64,000 nucleotides of DNA from Salticus scenicus (Eukaryota > Arthropoda > Arachnida > Araneae > Salticidae), in NCBI GenBank assembly GCA_963930645.1, contig OZ005650.1:237227688-237291687 (forward strand), given 5' to 3'. The notes beneath the pieces are model-generated. The model made no database searches and was not told the origin of the DNA. It saw nothing but the letters and a program-made list of their open reading frames with translations. This document shows positions 22,377 through 35,810 of the stretch, in pieces. The translations under genes and the position numbers were made by a program. Position 1 is the stretch's first letter. Each line of letters starts with the position of its first letter.

Positions 22377-23520
22377 TTAATCGAAAATCCTTTTAAAAAT
22401 ACTCATGAATTGCTGTGAAAGTTGTGGAGTCTGCTCCCCAGCATCATTTACGGCAGCAGACCCCATCTTAGTTAAATACTTAGATAATTGTTCAGCACGA
22501 GACTCAAATGTAAAATGTAAATAAACCTTTTATTTAAACTTTAAAGTATAGGAGGGAATGACTTTTTACTCGGAACTCAATCAATAGTTAAATAGATAAA
22601 TAACATGGAAAAATATTAAAGTTTTTTCTCACCTCGGAGGAATAACTAGTTATATTGAAAACTGATAAACGCTACTCTCCGTAGATCCACTAGATTACAC
22701 CACCTCGTATGATGAAGAGAAGACTCCGATCCCTTCACTAACATCAAACTCCAACAACACACTGTCGAATTAACTAGACCTCCGACACTATAACAAACTC
22801 TATCGATTGCTTTAAATCCGCCAACAAAGTTATACCATACTATCAGCGATTTCATCCACTGCTAACAACACCACCCCGTATCCTACTCCACTACAATATT
22901 TATACACACTGAAGTCAAGAACCTCCACGCTTCACTTTTCAAAATTCCAATAGGGCCGCGTTAGCCCAGTCGGTAGAGCACCGGCATCGTAATTGGAAGA
23001 GTGCGTGTTCGGTACTCGAACCGGCCAAGGACCGTCGAGTACACTAATGGTGGCTAGTGCACATAAAATCTGTCGTGGCCGCAATGTCCTCCATGTACCA
23101 TCAAAAGTTATACCTCTGGGGGTCACCAAAGCGGGAGAGCCATCCCTTCCGTGAGGCATCAAAATTGTGATGGCATGCCTCCGGACCACCTCTAGGGGTG
23201 TATCCCAGACCGTCGCCAGTTGCCCATATGCGCAGCACTAGTGCGACGTAAAACCCAACCAACCAACCAACCAAAACTCTAATAACCATTCGTATTCACT
23301 TACCGTACGCAAATTACTTTCTCTTTAGTGACTTCTTGTTGGCCTAAAATCATTCTAGCTTCCTCAGTGCGTCATCGACCGTTTGCTTCAATTCATCCTT
23401 ACTTCAATCTATTGCGTCACCGGGATGCTGGTATAGCAGACTTTTCGATACTACACCACAATATACTTTCCCACCGCTTACCTGCGGTTACCTACAATTG
23501 ACTCAACCTCATTTCCTCAC
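22377..23520 (-). mobile_element. Possible LTR-retroelement remnant, split by a SINE
   Basis: G+C-richer than its surroundings. On the minus strand an ATG at 22466 opens MGSAAVNDAGEQTPQLSQ and reaches a stop at 22377-22379 after 29 codons, resembling the start of a retroelement Gag. Upstream, on the same strand, are AATAAA-like signals (about 22525) and a long non-coding region that would be leader plus LTR. The SINE at 22953-23274 lies inside. No second LTR or further coding region is present. The assignment is tentative. Confidence 0.3.
22953..23274 (+). mobile_element. tRNA-derived SINE, full-length copy
   Basis: Begins GGGCCGCGTTAGCCCAGTCGG with an A-box-like TTAGCCCAGTCGGTAGAG, then a B-box-like GGTACTCGAACC at about 23011-23022. 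The body contains GACCGTCG, and the 3' end reads GCACTAGTGCGACGTAAAAC followed by a (CCAA)n tail. Flanks AAAATTCCAATA and AAAACTCTAATA look like a diverged target duplication. Parts of the same body occur inverted at 27723-27850 and 52230-52680. Minus-strand open frames across it are not genes. Confidence 0.8.
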
Positions 23521-24910
23521 AAATATAAAGTAAATATTTATAGATTTTTTTCACATTTTTGAAACAAGGAAATAAAAGAAAGAAGGAGGAAATAAAAGAA
23601 GAAAAGGGAATGTAAAATATTTTTTACGAAATGTTCAACTAAATATACAATAAATAAAATGTATTTCGCATTGCAAGTAAATTTGTAAATAGTAAATGAA
23701 TTAATAAATAGTATTCGTATGACGAATATTCTGTATTTGATTTTAAATTTTATTTTGTATTTGATATAAAACCTTTATTCTATATAAATACCAGTCTCAA
23801 ATAAAAAATGTCACTTTTAATACTGCTTCTGGTAATTTGTTGACAAAACATGAAAAATATATGTATATATATAGAATTTTATTCTGCCCCTTTTAAAAAT
23901 ATTTCCCATATACTCTTTTAAAACGCAATATGAAATTTCATAAATTTTCTCTTCAGTGTATTTCGTTAAAATCCTACAGGATTTTATGTTGCGCATAAGT
24001 AAAATAGAAATTTACATGTACACAAATAAATTGCTTTTGTAAAGTTTTAAAATCATGCAATATCTCGTTCATAGAATTTTAACATTTCTATTTATCCAGA
24101 AACGTCATTTATTTTATAGTGTTTGAGAACTGTAAATGAGCTAAAGGATTCCATTTTTATTCAGTTAGTAGTTTTTGACTATTTTTAATTTACAGATTAT
24201 AATATATGTTATTAAATTTAAAATGTTCTTAAAATTCAAGAAATTTAGCGTTATAGTTTTGAAGTATAAATTAAAATACAATCACGAACTTTTACTTCCA
24301 TTTCGCATTCCTTAAATAGTTGATATTTCATTCTTTTAAGAAAAAGAATTTTTAATATTAAACATGATTTAATTTAGGAATAAATTAATCTTAAATAAAA
24401 TATTCACCACAAAAAAATGTACAGAAAATAAACAAATATATTAACTAAAGTAAATAAATTAAAAATTCATAATAATGAACAATTATGAAAGCCAAAAAAA
24501 TACATTATGATGAAATCAAATAAACCTATATTAAAATTTTTGAGAAATACATTTGTTTGTGATGTTTAAGCCAATATAAGGAATTTTAACATAATTAATT
24601 TTTAAATAAAAATATTTTCTTCAAACATATTTTTCTAAAACAGTATAGAAAAAAATTATAATAATAAATAACACATTACTACTTAGTGTTGTTTCTATGT
24701 GTTGCGCTAATGTATTGTGATTATTATAGTATTGTAGAAAATATTCATTGTCCTAAAATTGACGGAGATTGTTTCGGTGAAATTTTGAGAGATACACTAC
24801 AGTTGTCTAAAATACAGAAACAAATAATAATAATAATAATGATAATAATAATGAAGAAAATAATAAATAATATGCTCTCATTTGTAAATTCAGACACAAA
24901 AACGTCTGGC
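23521..24910. other. A+T-rich unassigned sequence
   Basis: No gene supported. An open frame from 24686 runs into the MITE at 24911 and shows no domain. Confidence 0.5.
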
Positions 24911-25329
24911 AAGGAAACATTCAAAAAGTATCGTCTTCAAAAAATGTTGAAAAAAAATATATGTGATTCTACTCTTCATAAAACACCAGAAAGTGAAAAT
25001 ATTATCGGCTGAAATGAATTACAGCGACCACAAAAAATTATCAAAATTAATCATATTTGGCGATTTCACACTGCTATGCGATTTATTTTGAGTACTTGGC
25101 GGAAAAGCAAAACACGGTTCTGTTCGTACACAGCAATCTCTATGCTAGCGAACTTATCGCCTAACAGCGCTAAATCGCCAAATATGTTTAATTTTGATAA
25201 TTTTTTTTAGTCGGTGTAATTCATTTCAGCCGATAATTTTTTCACTTTCTGGCGTTTCATGATGAGTAAAATCACATACATTTTTTTCAATATTTTTTGA
25301 AGACGACACATTTTGAATGTTTCTTTGTG
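24911..25329. mobile_element. Long-TIR MITE
   Basis: About 150-bp inverted arms (24911-25065 and 25178-25329) flank a ~110-bp centre. Matching blocks are GAAACATTCAAAA, GTCGTCTTCAAAAAAT (one base differs on the left), CCAGAAAGTGAAAA, ATTATCGGCTGAAATGAATT and ATATTTGGCGATTT, each reverse-complemented in the other arm in the same order. The TTTGGCGATTT block recurs in the MITEs at 45649 and 46624. No transposase. Confidence 0.8.
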
Positions 25330-27722
25330 AATCACGTATGTAAAAGACATTTCAGTATCTTTGCATAAACGTACAGCGATAAGTAACTGAATGATGTTGA
25401 TATGTCTGAAATCTAAAAATATTAAAGTTTAGACATTTAGACATTTTACATTTTAGACACTTAGAAAATCCAAGCACCCGTATTTCTTTGCAAAATTAAC
25501 ACACAAAATTCATTTCAAGCGCACCTTGTTTAAATACTATTTCACATGGTCTAAATATGATATTATTTATATAATAAGTAATTAAGTTATTTATATTAGT
25601 TTTGCTTTATGAAATCGAATTTTTAAAGAATATTAAACTAGATATGTGTGTCCTTTTACATGGAATTATGTTAAAAGTAATTTATAAAACTATTTAGATT
25701 CAAAACTATTAGTAAAAAATTATTTATTTTATTTTATTTTATTCTTTTTACTGTTTGATATTAGGATTAGCAAAGCAAGTAATTTTTAATTAAGAAAGCT
25801 GAATTGTACGTTCTGAACATTTGTACTTCTGTACACATCTGACTTGAGTATTCTAAAAAATAATTCTACATACGTAATACCTAAAATAAATAAATAAATA
25901 AATAAAATAAAATATTTTTTTTTTTCTTTCGTATGATTACTGTATATTTTAATGCAAAACAACAAATTTTCTGACTTTAATATACAATTACTGATTTAAT
26001 ATATAAGATAAATAAATAAATAAAAATAAAAATTCGCCATGTTCAGTAATAGCTACCTAGTTAGGAAAATAAGTAATCAAGCGTCATTTCAGATACTAAA
26101 TATGAGAAATAATGTGACCTTTAAGATACTTTAAAAATCGGAAATAATTATAACATGTTTTAGTGTTTATATCTCTCTGAATTCGGACTCTTGTATACAT
26201 AGAAAAATCAAAGGAGTTGCACCAAAATAAAGGCATTACATAAACAACTTAACAAAAACAATTGTGACAGCATTTTTCTTTACGTAAAACTCCCCCCCCC
26301 CAAAAAAAAAAAAAAATAAAATAAAAATAAAAATAATAAAATAAAATAAAATCGACGTATATACGAAAATTAAAAAAGAGAAATATTTTCAATGATATAA
26401 TGATATTACCACATGAAAAATAAATTCCTGGACACACATTTCTAAAATCAAATTTTTTTCTCAAATTGACTTATATTTAAATGGTTAATTAATTAATTAT
26501 ATGTACTTAATATAAATGAAATATTCTTAATTTCATGATTATAAACGAACATGTGACAGTGCTCCTTAGAGTTTCCTTTACAATTTTAACAAGATAGATG
26601 CAAGTGCACCCTGTAATATGTTTATAAATTATAAAAAGGGAAATATTAAAGTTGTGTCTTATAACTAAAACTATCCAAGTCATAAAAATAATGTATGTAA
26701 TACATGGTTAAATGTTAAAAAGATGTATTTCGTATTTAATTTTTGATATAATGCGTGCACATAAATTGGTTTATACTTTAGTGATTTTTCTAAAGCGATA
26801 TATAAAAATATTACGAAAGCAATCCAGAAAGTAATTCCGTTAAACAATTTAACAAAAGGAAACTATTATTAGCAAAACGATTGTATAATGAAATACAATG
26901 CTTAGATTATTTTTTAACTTTTGATTACTTTTTTTTTTTTTTTTTTTTTTTTTAACCTTTGCTAAAGCATTACAGAGGTCGTACTATCCGCCTTTTTTTC
27001 AGGACACTCTTCTAAATGAGAAATTTCAGGTACTACAATTTTTATAAAATACTTTCTATCCTATTTAAACAGGATATATTACTAAAGAACAAAAATTGTT
27101 TTATCCCTAAAAGTGTCCTTAAAAAATTGTGGCATTATTATAGAAGGGCACGAGCCTATCGTAGGAATATGCCGTCTGCAATTTTACAATTCATAAAAAA
27201 ATGAAATGCAATTTCATGAAGAAGCAAACCAACGGAAAATTTGAAAAAAAAAAAAGGATTCAAAGTGTCAAAAATTCTAAATTATTGGTCCTCCTTAATC
27301 TTATTTTCAACTTCAGTAAGCAGATAATCATAAATAAGGACAGCCCACTTCGTTTTTTATCGTGAAAATTTTATTGCCCTCCATTGAATATTTGAAACCA
27401 AGACCTTACCATTGAATTATTCAATATTGTTCGTAAATTTCATAAATTTGTCTGTGAATTTCAATTTGTTCAATATTCACAGCATTCAGAAAGCAGGTGA
27501 CACACCATAATTCGCACTCGACAGGATAGTCATCATGTTTAAGCATTTTAAATGCCCAACAAGCAACCGACTTACAAATCACTGAATGTACAAATTTGTA
27601 CACTCAGCCATGTACAAATAGCTTCAGTTGTGTTTGTCAATGAGTCAGAAATGTGCACATGCATGCGTGAAATCACGAACGCTGCGTTTTCACAGCAAAA
27701 TTAAAAACAAAACTTGCTTTCT
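25330..27722. other. A+T-rich unassigned sequence
   Basis: Contains (AAAT)n tracts near 25880 and 26010, a C10-A16 junction at about 26291-26316 and a T run near 26930-26953. No gene supported. Confidence 0.5.
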
Positions 27723-27850
27723 GGTTTGTTGGTTGGTTGGTTGTGTTTAATGTCGCACTAGTACTGCGTTATGGGCGATTAGCGACGGTCTGGGACTCAC
27801 CCATAAGAATGGTCCGAAGACAGGCCATCACAGTTTGGGGGATTACTTTC
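27723..27850 (-). mobile_element. SINE fragment, 3' part
   Basis: Minus-strand copy of the SINE seen at 22953-23274. It reads GGTTTGTTGGTTGGTTGG (tail), then GTCGCACTAGTACTGCG and GCGACGGTCTGGGA, then GGTCCGAAGACAGGCCATCAC. The tRNA-derived head is missing. Confidence 0.75.
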
Positions 27851-28008
27851 TGCACTACCATCTTACAATCTTGTGCAGTTCAATAACACATGGAAACATA
27901 TTTAATCGAAAGCAATAAGTGTAAATCGTTTTTTTTCACGATGGGTAATCAGGCAGTGTTCTAAGACGTCTAAAAAAAGTCGTGAAACTGTTCTGGAATA
28001 TTAGTAAA

Positions 28009-28043
<35 letters not shown>

Positions 28044-30660
28044 TTCATATATACATATATGAAAATTTATATTTGATAATCACTGATAATGGTTGTTTTT
28101 CATACAGAGCTTCTATAATGCATGAGTTTTAAATCTATAACAGCGATAACAGAAGAAATATTTGTGAAAAAATGTCAGTTCAAACATAAATTTCCATCAC
28201 TCTTTTATAATTGAAAAAAAAAAATTCTACTTATCTATATAAAATTAAATTAAATTGATATACCTTAAAAGATTGGTAGAAAAAAAAATATATATATATA
28301 TACCACACACCCACACACTTTCATTAATAGAGATGTATTTTATTATTATTATTTTTTTTTCTAATGTAAAAAGGTGATTTTTTTTTTTTAAATAATATAA
28401 CTTTGATATATCATAAAGAAGTCTTTTATAGTTTACATTGTAATTAAAAAAGTAAAAAGAAACTTAATCAAAATAAATTATTTACAGTGTGTTTCAAAAG
28501 TCTATCAACTCCGAAATAATAATTTGATGAGAAAGCACATCTTGTGAACACATCGATTTTGAAAGTCTCGTGATTCAATATGACATATCAGATGTACTGA
28601 CCAGATGTGCAGAAGAGAGGATCCTGGTATCAGAAAGACTCCCAGTTTCACAAATTCGATTTTTACAAATGGAAATTATTCTTTTTTATAATACGAAACC
28701 ATATTCGGCTACGGAATACTATTTTCCGTCAGTTTCACAAAATATTTTTCCGCATTTCTTTTTCACTTTCGTATATATTGCACCTTAATCGAAATGTCAT
28801 TTTGGACAGATATTCAAAAATATAAAGAAAAAATTGTAAATAAAAAATATCACTTAGTGTATGATAATATCTTGTAAAGATGTATTTGTATACATTTGGT
28901 CTATTTAATGTAATGAAAAACATAGACACAGAGCAATTTTATTATTAGATATTTAAAGTACATTGAAACAATTCAATTTATATTGAGAAATTCAATAAAT
29001 TTGATGTACTAAAAAGGATTAAAAAATGATAATGCATTCTATTTTTGCTTTTGTTCATGTTTGTAAAATAAAGTTATTTTATTAAGACAGTTTTTAGAGT
29101 AGACTAAAACCTTTAAATAAGCTTTTTACTTAATTTACATAAGTTTAAATTGGGGAAATCGCACATTTGTTTTATGTATATAATGTGTTTTAAGCAAATG
29201 GATTTTGCTTTTGTTTGGATTGAAGCAAGTAAGAACCTTTATTCTTCCTCTCTTTCATTACACGAAGAGCATGTTCGTATTATTTATTGCAGCAACATCG
29301 ATTTACAATAAAAGAAAATAGATGTCATTGCTGAAAAAGAAATGCTTTAGGTTTCGTCTAATCTTTTGAGTGCTCAGATATCTGGGAAAATAAATCGTAT
29401 ACTTTTATTTAGCGACGAGATTTAGCCTTAAGTAAGATGGAAATCAAATATATAACTTGTATTTACAGTATTCAATAAAACTTTTATTTATTTTATAAGT
29501 TGTTTTCTGTATTTTAATTTAGACAGACAACAATTAAAAAGGTAAATATTCATACATGTTTCTTTTTACTACATTTACTATTTATTTATCTTTCTTTGTT
29601 GTCTATTGAAATAAAAAATAGTCATTGTAAACTATTTATTGTTGCTAGTATAAATTTAAATCAAAAGAATTGCAGCATTGTATCATCTACAGTATGAGAT
29701 ACTAAATAATAACATTATGAAAATGGTTTGATAAGTTCCTTCTTTTTTCTCCTAATAGAGGAACTGCATTAAATTTTAATAAATATTTAAAATAACCATT
29801 CATAACTAGTACGACGTGAGCATAAAAAAATATCTTCTACATTTTCATATAAAAATACACTCAATATAAATTATTTATTAAAATTATTTCCCTTGATGAA
29901 TGCAAACGGTTTTCTTCTCAGATATTTATGATATTGAATATGGAAAGTATGTTAATTTTTGTGCCCTATACACGACATATAAAAAAAAATTCTTTGTCCT
30001 TTTTTTTCGGGGGGGGGGGATAAAATGGAATATATGTTTTTTTTTTTTGGAATGTATGTTAATATATATATATACATATATATTTTAATTATCACACAGT
30101 TATAGCTCAGCCATTCGTCATCAAGATATTCACAAGTTCTTTTGAAAAATACTTCTATTGAAAGTTTATATTTCCCAAGGCTACTTACTATCCTAGGGAA
30201 AAAGCGATGTTACTATACATACATTTTTTTTCTAATTGATTATTATATTAAAAAATATATGTTCATTTATATATATATTTAAATTTCGAAATGATTCATT
30301 AAATTTATTTTCATTGAGCACAATCATACGGAATTTTTTCCTATACTGAAAGAATTAACTTGTGGTAGGTAGGTGCATGAAAGCAGCACCATTTACAACA
30401 ATAAATGAAATGATTATAGGCCAAGACAGATTGATTGACAGTCAAGAAATCATTCAATATGAAAAGAAAGTGCACTAATTTAAATTTAAACATTATCTTA
30501 TAACTTAATATTATTTTGTAATCATACCTGCTCTTGATTTTTTTTAAAATAAATCTTTGATAATTTCTCTTTTAATATCTATATATTAATTCTTTTTATT
30601 TATTTATTTATTTTAACTATTCAACATGAATTATTCCCATTTCTTCCTTTTTGATTTCAT
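27851..30660. other. A+T-rich unassigned sequence
   Basis: Holds (TA)n tracts near 28017-28042 and 28290-28302 and a G run at about 30010-30019. A GTGTTTCAAAAGTCTATCAAC start at about 28491 resembles a transposon terminus in style, but no partner was found. Confidence 0.45.
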
Positions 30661-31000
30661 AATCTAAGAACGCCCGTAACTTGGTTCCGCGGCAATCCCT
30701 ACCACGGACGTAAAAACAAAAAAAAAACATCACTGGACACCCCTACCTTGCTGTGCATGAATCTGAGAACGCCCGTAACTCGGTTCCGTGGCAATCACTA
30801 CCACGCACGTAAAAACCAAAAAACAAATTCACTGGACACCCCTATCTCGCTGTGCATGAATCTGAAAACCTTGGTTACTCGTTTTCGCAGCAATCAGTAT
30901 CACACACGTATATACGCTTCGCGCACGTGAAAAAATAAATAAATTACTGTTCACCACTACCTTGCTGTGTATGAATCTGAAAACGCATGTAACTCGTACT
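30661..31000 (+). repeat. Tandem repeat, ~100-bp unit, about 3.4 copies
   Basis: Units start with AATCTRARAA at 30661, 30760, 30859 and 30974 (periods 99, 99 and 115 bp). The shared core is CGTAACTYGGTTCCG, GCAATC, CACGYACGT, CACTGGACACCCCTA and GCTGTGCATG. The first two units are nearly identical; the third has an extra CACGTATATACGCTTCGC segment; the fourth fades out. The open frame across it is a by-product of the repeat. Confidence 0.88.
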
Positions 31001-32225
31001 TTTCTTGTAATTTTACTTTATTCGCACAAATGGAAGAAAAATCACGCAAATGGGAATCGCACGTATGGGAGAATACCTTTAACTTTAATATCCACTTGTA
31101 ATACAAAATTATTTGTTTACAAAAATCTTGTAACAATGCATTTAAGTGCAATTGTTATTGTTAACAATATAATTGTAGCTATAATTAAGCGCAATCTTTC
31201 CTGCCAATGTGCGCAATCACACCTACCCTGTAAGAAGAAATTGTGCAAAATAGTTTACTTTGTTTTATTACAGTCGTTGCTTTAACATATAGGATAACAA
31301 CAAAATGGAAATGGAAATGCATGGAAAACGAATGAATTTAAAAATTTTCAGCAATAGTTTAGAATGAGAAAATTGATTTTTTTTTTTATTATTATTATTC
31401 ACTTGAATTATGCGCAGACTCTCCTAGATTTACCTTATAACAAATTAATGCTTCATGCTTGCATGACACGTGACGGACTTAGGATTAAAACCAGTTCGAA
31501 AATTTGCATTTTATATAATAAAATTCATGGTTTCTAAAATGAAAAGAAAGTTTCCAAGTGTGCCTTTTTATTTTATTTCATTTTATTTTTACTTATTTAT
31601 TTTATTTTTTTCTTAGTGAAAATTAGACTGTTTGTTGTTAGTATAAGTATAATAAAATATAAGTATACAACAGTAAAAAGCACAAATTTTTCTTAAAGAT
31701 AAATTAACATCTCACTAAAACTAACAATCGAGGTACCTCATGTGACATAATTTTAGTTTTATGATTTTTAAGTATCTTCAGGTTTTAATTTCAAGTTTTC
31801 AGAATTTCATTTGATATAGTACACAAGAATATATTTTAATAACCACCAAGCAGCTGTTTGCAGGAGTTTCATTTAAGAAATATTGTGTTTTTCGAAGGTA
31901 TACATAAATATTAATAAATTAGTAAATATATAAAAATAAAATAAAGTAAAATAAATTTAAATACATTTAATTAAATAAAACAACCCTCTTTCTTAAAATA
32001 AAAGAAATGTATGGCAACGCTACAATTTGGGCGATTTTAACCAAAAGTTGATAAAAACTAACTTATGTCAAGATGCATCTACAAATAAATTTCTGTGCAT
32101 TAGTTCCTGAGCAAAAGCTGCCATAAAACACACATACAGACACCGGCAGACAGACAAATAGATTCTAAAAATTATCAAATCGTGTTCTGGACTTCTGAAA
32201 AATTGCAAACCAATCGAAAACCGGA

Positions 32226-32267
<42 letters not shown>

Positions 32268-33720
32268 ACCAATAATTTCTACTTTTGAATACAGAAATGT
32301 GTAAAAAGCAGAACATAAAAAAAAAAAAAAACCTTATATAAGAAACTATTTTTTTTTTTTTTTTTGGGGGGGGGGGGGGGGGGAGGGTAGTTTATGTTAT
32401 TTTTTGAGAACTTGCATTCTCTTTAAAGATACGTCTAAAAGCTAACTTAGTAATTAGTTTTCATTAAGAAATTTAATATATGCAGTATGATACTGGATTC
32501 GCAGCATGAGATGTTTCTAGGTTTTGATAGGTAGTTCAAGATAATTATGACGCCCATGTAGATCTCTCAAAAGAAAAGCTAAATAAAAGATTTATTGTGA
32601 AGTTTATTTTTTCTTTCTTTTACGAAAAACGAGATTTTTTTTTTGTTCATAAAGTTAGATTTACATACAGATATTTTTAGCTGTTCTTAAAGACATTTAT
32701 AACATAATATAATGTTTAAGAAACTTAAATATGTTACCATAATTTAACAAAATTAAAGTATGAAACCTAATTTTACAAGATAGATTATAGGATTTCAATA
32801 CAAAATACACATTTTTAAGAAACATTATTTCAAAATATATGATTGGCATAGACAAAGCTATCACTAAATATTATCTACTATTTTATTGAATATTTTGATA
32901 ATAAGATTGACTTATTCAGTCCTTTTACGCCCAGATGTAACTTAAAACAACAAATAATACAAACCGGCATCTTTCCTCAGTAGAAATCCACAATCATGTT
33001 ACCCCAAAAAATTTTGTCATCTTACCTCAAAACATTGAACGAGACATAAGTCCAATTCTCAACTTACGAAAGGGGAAATCGGCCTCCACTATAGGTCTGG
33101 CAGGGCAAGATACTGAATTTTACAAATTATCCGAATTAATGTTTTCTTGTTTAACTTTCAATCAACATGACTAACTAAACAAGGGATAAGTCATTTTTTA
33201 ACAATTACCAGATTAAAAGAGATTATTGATCCTAAATTCCAGCAAATTGGTAAAAAAGTAACATTACGTCTCGTTACTGATGCAAATCTCATCTGTGTGC
33301 CTGGCGTCCCTCTAAGGCCCTTGCATGAAAGAGAACCATGTGAAACATTTTCTTGTCAAACGAGGCATTTTACACCAACTTACACTAAGATTCTTACTTT
33401 ATGTTTCTTCAAATCCAATGCTATTTCCAATGGAATAACATGTAAAATGCATTTTTATGAGAAATTTTGCACAAGTTTTATCACACACAGGAAATTTTGC
33501 AAGCAAATTATATAACTGAAAAAATAATTAAATAAGAAAATAAAACAGAATATGGAATTTGAATATGGTTCTAGAGAATAATACAAATTATATTTAAAAA
33601 CTGGTCCGACTTCTTTAAATCATTCATTCTTGAGATATTACCTACATAGAATATCAAATACTAGTAAGAAGAGTATACTAGTAAGAAGAGTCTGGTGAAC
33701 GATTACTCAGTTGGTGATAA
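31001..33720. other. A+T-rich unassigned sequence
   Basis: Contains a T run of about 35 (32228-32262) and a T17-G18 homopolymer junction at 32349-32383. No gene supported. Confidence 0.5.
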
Positions 33721-33840
33721 AAGCACCAAATGTGGTGGAACTAGTACTTGAAACACGTAGAATGCAAGTACAACCAGAAGCACTTTGGCCTGAAACACCT
33801 TTTAGATATTTCGGACAAAAACAAAATGGCCGCCAATAGG
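33720..33840 (+). pseudogene. Unrecognised conserved C-terminal fragment, left copy
   Basis: One frame across the left arm reads VIKAPN, ETRRMQVQPEALWPETPFR, KQNGRQ and a stop at about 33838-33840. It matches the minus-strand frame at 35334-35579 at most positions, despite nucleotide divergence. No start codon or family is recognised. Confidence 0.45.
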
Positions 33841-35480
33841 CACTATTGTATTAATGGCTGTATTTTTGGTTGTTTAATGATAAACAGATTTTGTTGGTGT
33901 CGAATATTACATTTTCCGCGTGAATAAATGTGATCCTACTAGAACTTAATTGATAACACCTACCAAAAATGCAATATGGTCCTAAAGAAACGGTGAAATG
34001 CTTATTATAATTTTAAATAGTACATTGACTATGTTTAAGTGCATCGTCCTTTATAAAAGCAGGGCGCAATAATTCGGCTTTCATGCAGTTGCATCGAGAT
34101 GAACATTAAGATTTTCAACCACAACAGATGAGTTCAAGACAACATGCAGATGCTTCTGACAAAGCAGTCGAACACGGGTCCATTTTTTATCTACCTTATG
34201 TCAACCAATATCCAGATGATCTATATAAATAATTTTTCGTAAGTGACTTGTCAACCACAACTGTGACTGTAAATAAGCTCTCAAAGCCCCCTTACTGGAG
34301 GAAGTCTGTCCGTTACTGCAGTTCTTTATGTAAATAAATTCCTTCAAACTTTGTTTATTTCAGTTTCACCATTAATTTTATCATACATAATCATAACAAA
34401 TCATTCGGTATTACGTACACATGCCTCAGTTAATTCCATGTGCGCTGTGAGAACTTCCACGAAACTATTGGTTATCAGTGGAAAAAATTATATTCAAATG
34501 ACGATCAACGCGTTTGTCAAATGCGTGAAGAATTAACCTTGTATTCCCCCCTTTATTATTTTATGGCTGCATGTCTGACAAATTCAAAATGGGCTTAATG
34601 TTACCTACAACTCAGTGACCATATTACTTATACAACTTGTTAAATATTTGAAGAATATATATATATATATATATATATATTTACAGCAGTGTTAAGAATA
34701 GTTATATTTATTGCAGCAGGTCGAGACAGTACTGATGAACACACAAATTCTACGCTATCTCAGCAGTTATTTCATGGAAATGTTTTGTCTCTCTTTCAGC
34801 CAATCATTTCCACTGAAGAAGGAGAAAAACGTATTTCAATTGTAGATGTATGCAAAAACTTCTACATCTAAAAAAACTTGCAAATAATTCCATCTTTATT
34901 ATGAAGTGAAGTCAGTCCCATCTACAACAAAGAGGATTACAAAGCATCTGCATGTTGTCGTGAACTTATCTGCTGTGGTCGCTGTCACTTCATGAAGGCC
35001 GAATAACTGTGCGCTACATTCTGCTTTTGAAAAGGACGATGCAATTAAACGTAGTCAATATACTGTATTTAACAGTGGATGTATAATTTAACAATATCTT
35101 ATTCCACTAAAAGTTACAATAATTTTGGAATACTGTTATTATCCCACAGATTTATAATTAAAATAAGTATATCACCGTTTTTTGTGGCCATATTGGACTT
35201 TTGATAGCTGCTACCAATTCAATTCCAGCTGAATTACACTCCTTAACCAGGAACATGTAATTTTCTACGCCAAAAACATCTATTTATCATTAAAACAATC
35301 GAAAGTACAGTCATTAACACAATACAATAACGCCTATTGTCGACCATTTTGTTTTTTCCGGAAACATCTAAAAGGAGTTTCCGTCTGCAGCACTTCTGGT
35401 TGCATTTGCATTCTTCGTGTTTCAAACATCAACTCCAGCTGATTTGGTGCTTTTATAACAATCTGAACAATTCCTTGGTG
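33720..35480. repeat. Diverged inverted duplication with ~480-570-bp arms
   Basis: The left arm, about 33720-34195, is the reverse complement of the right arm, about 34905-35480. Matching blocks are ATAAAAGCACCAAAT, GAAACACG(A/T)AGAATGCAA, CAACCAGAAG, AAACAAAATGG, TGCATCGTCCTTT, and AACATGCAGATGCTT. The right arm has about 90 extra bases near 35060-35150. The ~700-bp centre is unique. Each arm carries the same peptide end (see the 33720 and 35334 entries). Confidence 0.8.
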
Positions 35481-35579
35481 ATTTTGCTTTACTAAATAAC
35501 AGTCCAAAACCACCCCAATTTTTGGATACATATAAAATCGTAAAAAAGAAAAAAAAAAATTGAAAATATTGATACACAA
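35334..35579 (-). pseudogene. Unrecognised conserved C-terminal fragment, right copy
   Basis: An 81-codon frame ending VIKAPNQLELMFETRRMQ... KKQNGRQ. The first ATG-like methionine that fits is within FYMYPKIGVV. The last 40 residues align with the translated left copy, indicating that both derive from one coding sequence, possibly a transposon ORF. Function unknown. Confidence 0.45.
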
Positions 35580-35739
35580 TTTCCAATACCTAGAATATAT
35601 TTGGAGCTAAAATGAAAACTTCGGCAAATACACACTAACCCAATCGTTATGTTGCATTTTTTGTATTTTAATGTTCTAGGTAAAAATGCGTAATTTGAGA
35701 AAATAGTTATAGTTTCTTCTAAAGAATATTATGTTTTAG

Positions 35740-35810
<71 letters not shown>

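Noticed and set aside
22932..23289. Minus-strand frames of 62-85 codons
   Set aside because: They fall within the tRNA-derived SINE.
24686..25012. 108-codon frame
   Set aside because: Ends inside a MITE arm and contains a poly-isoleucine/methionine stretch from an ATA repeat.
28491..28788. Possible transposon terminus and 72-codon frame
   Set aside because: No inverted partner, no TA pairing and no transposase motif found.
30661..31000. CRISPR-like array
   Set aside because: Units are contiguous tandem repeats without unique spacers, in eukaryotic DNA.
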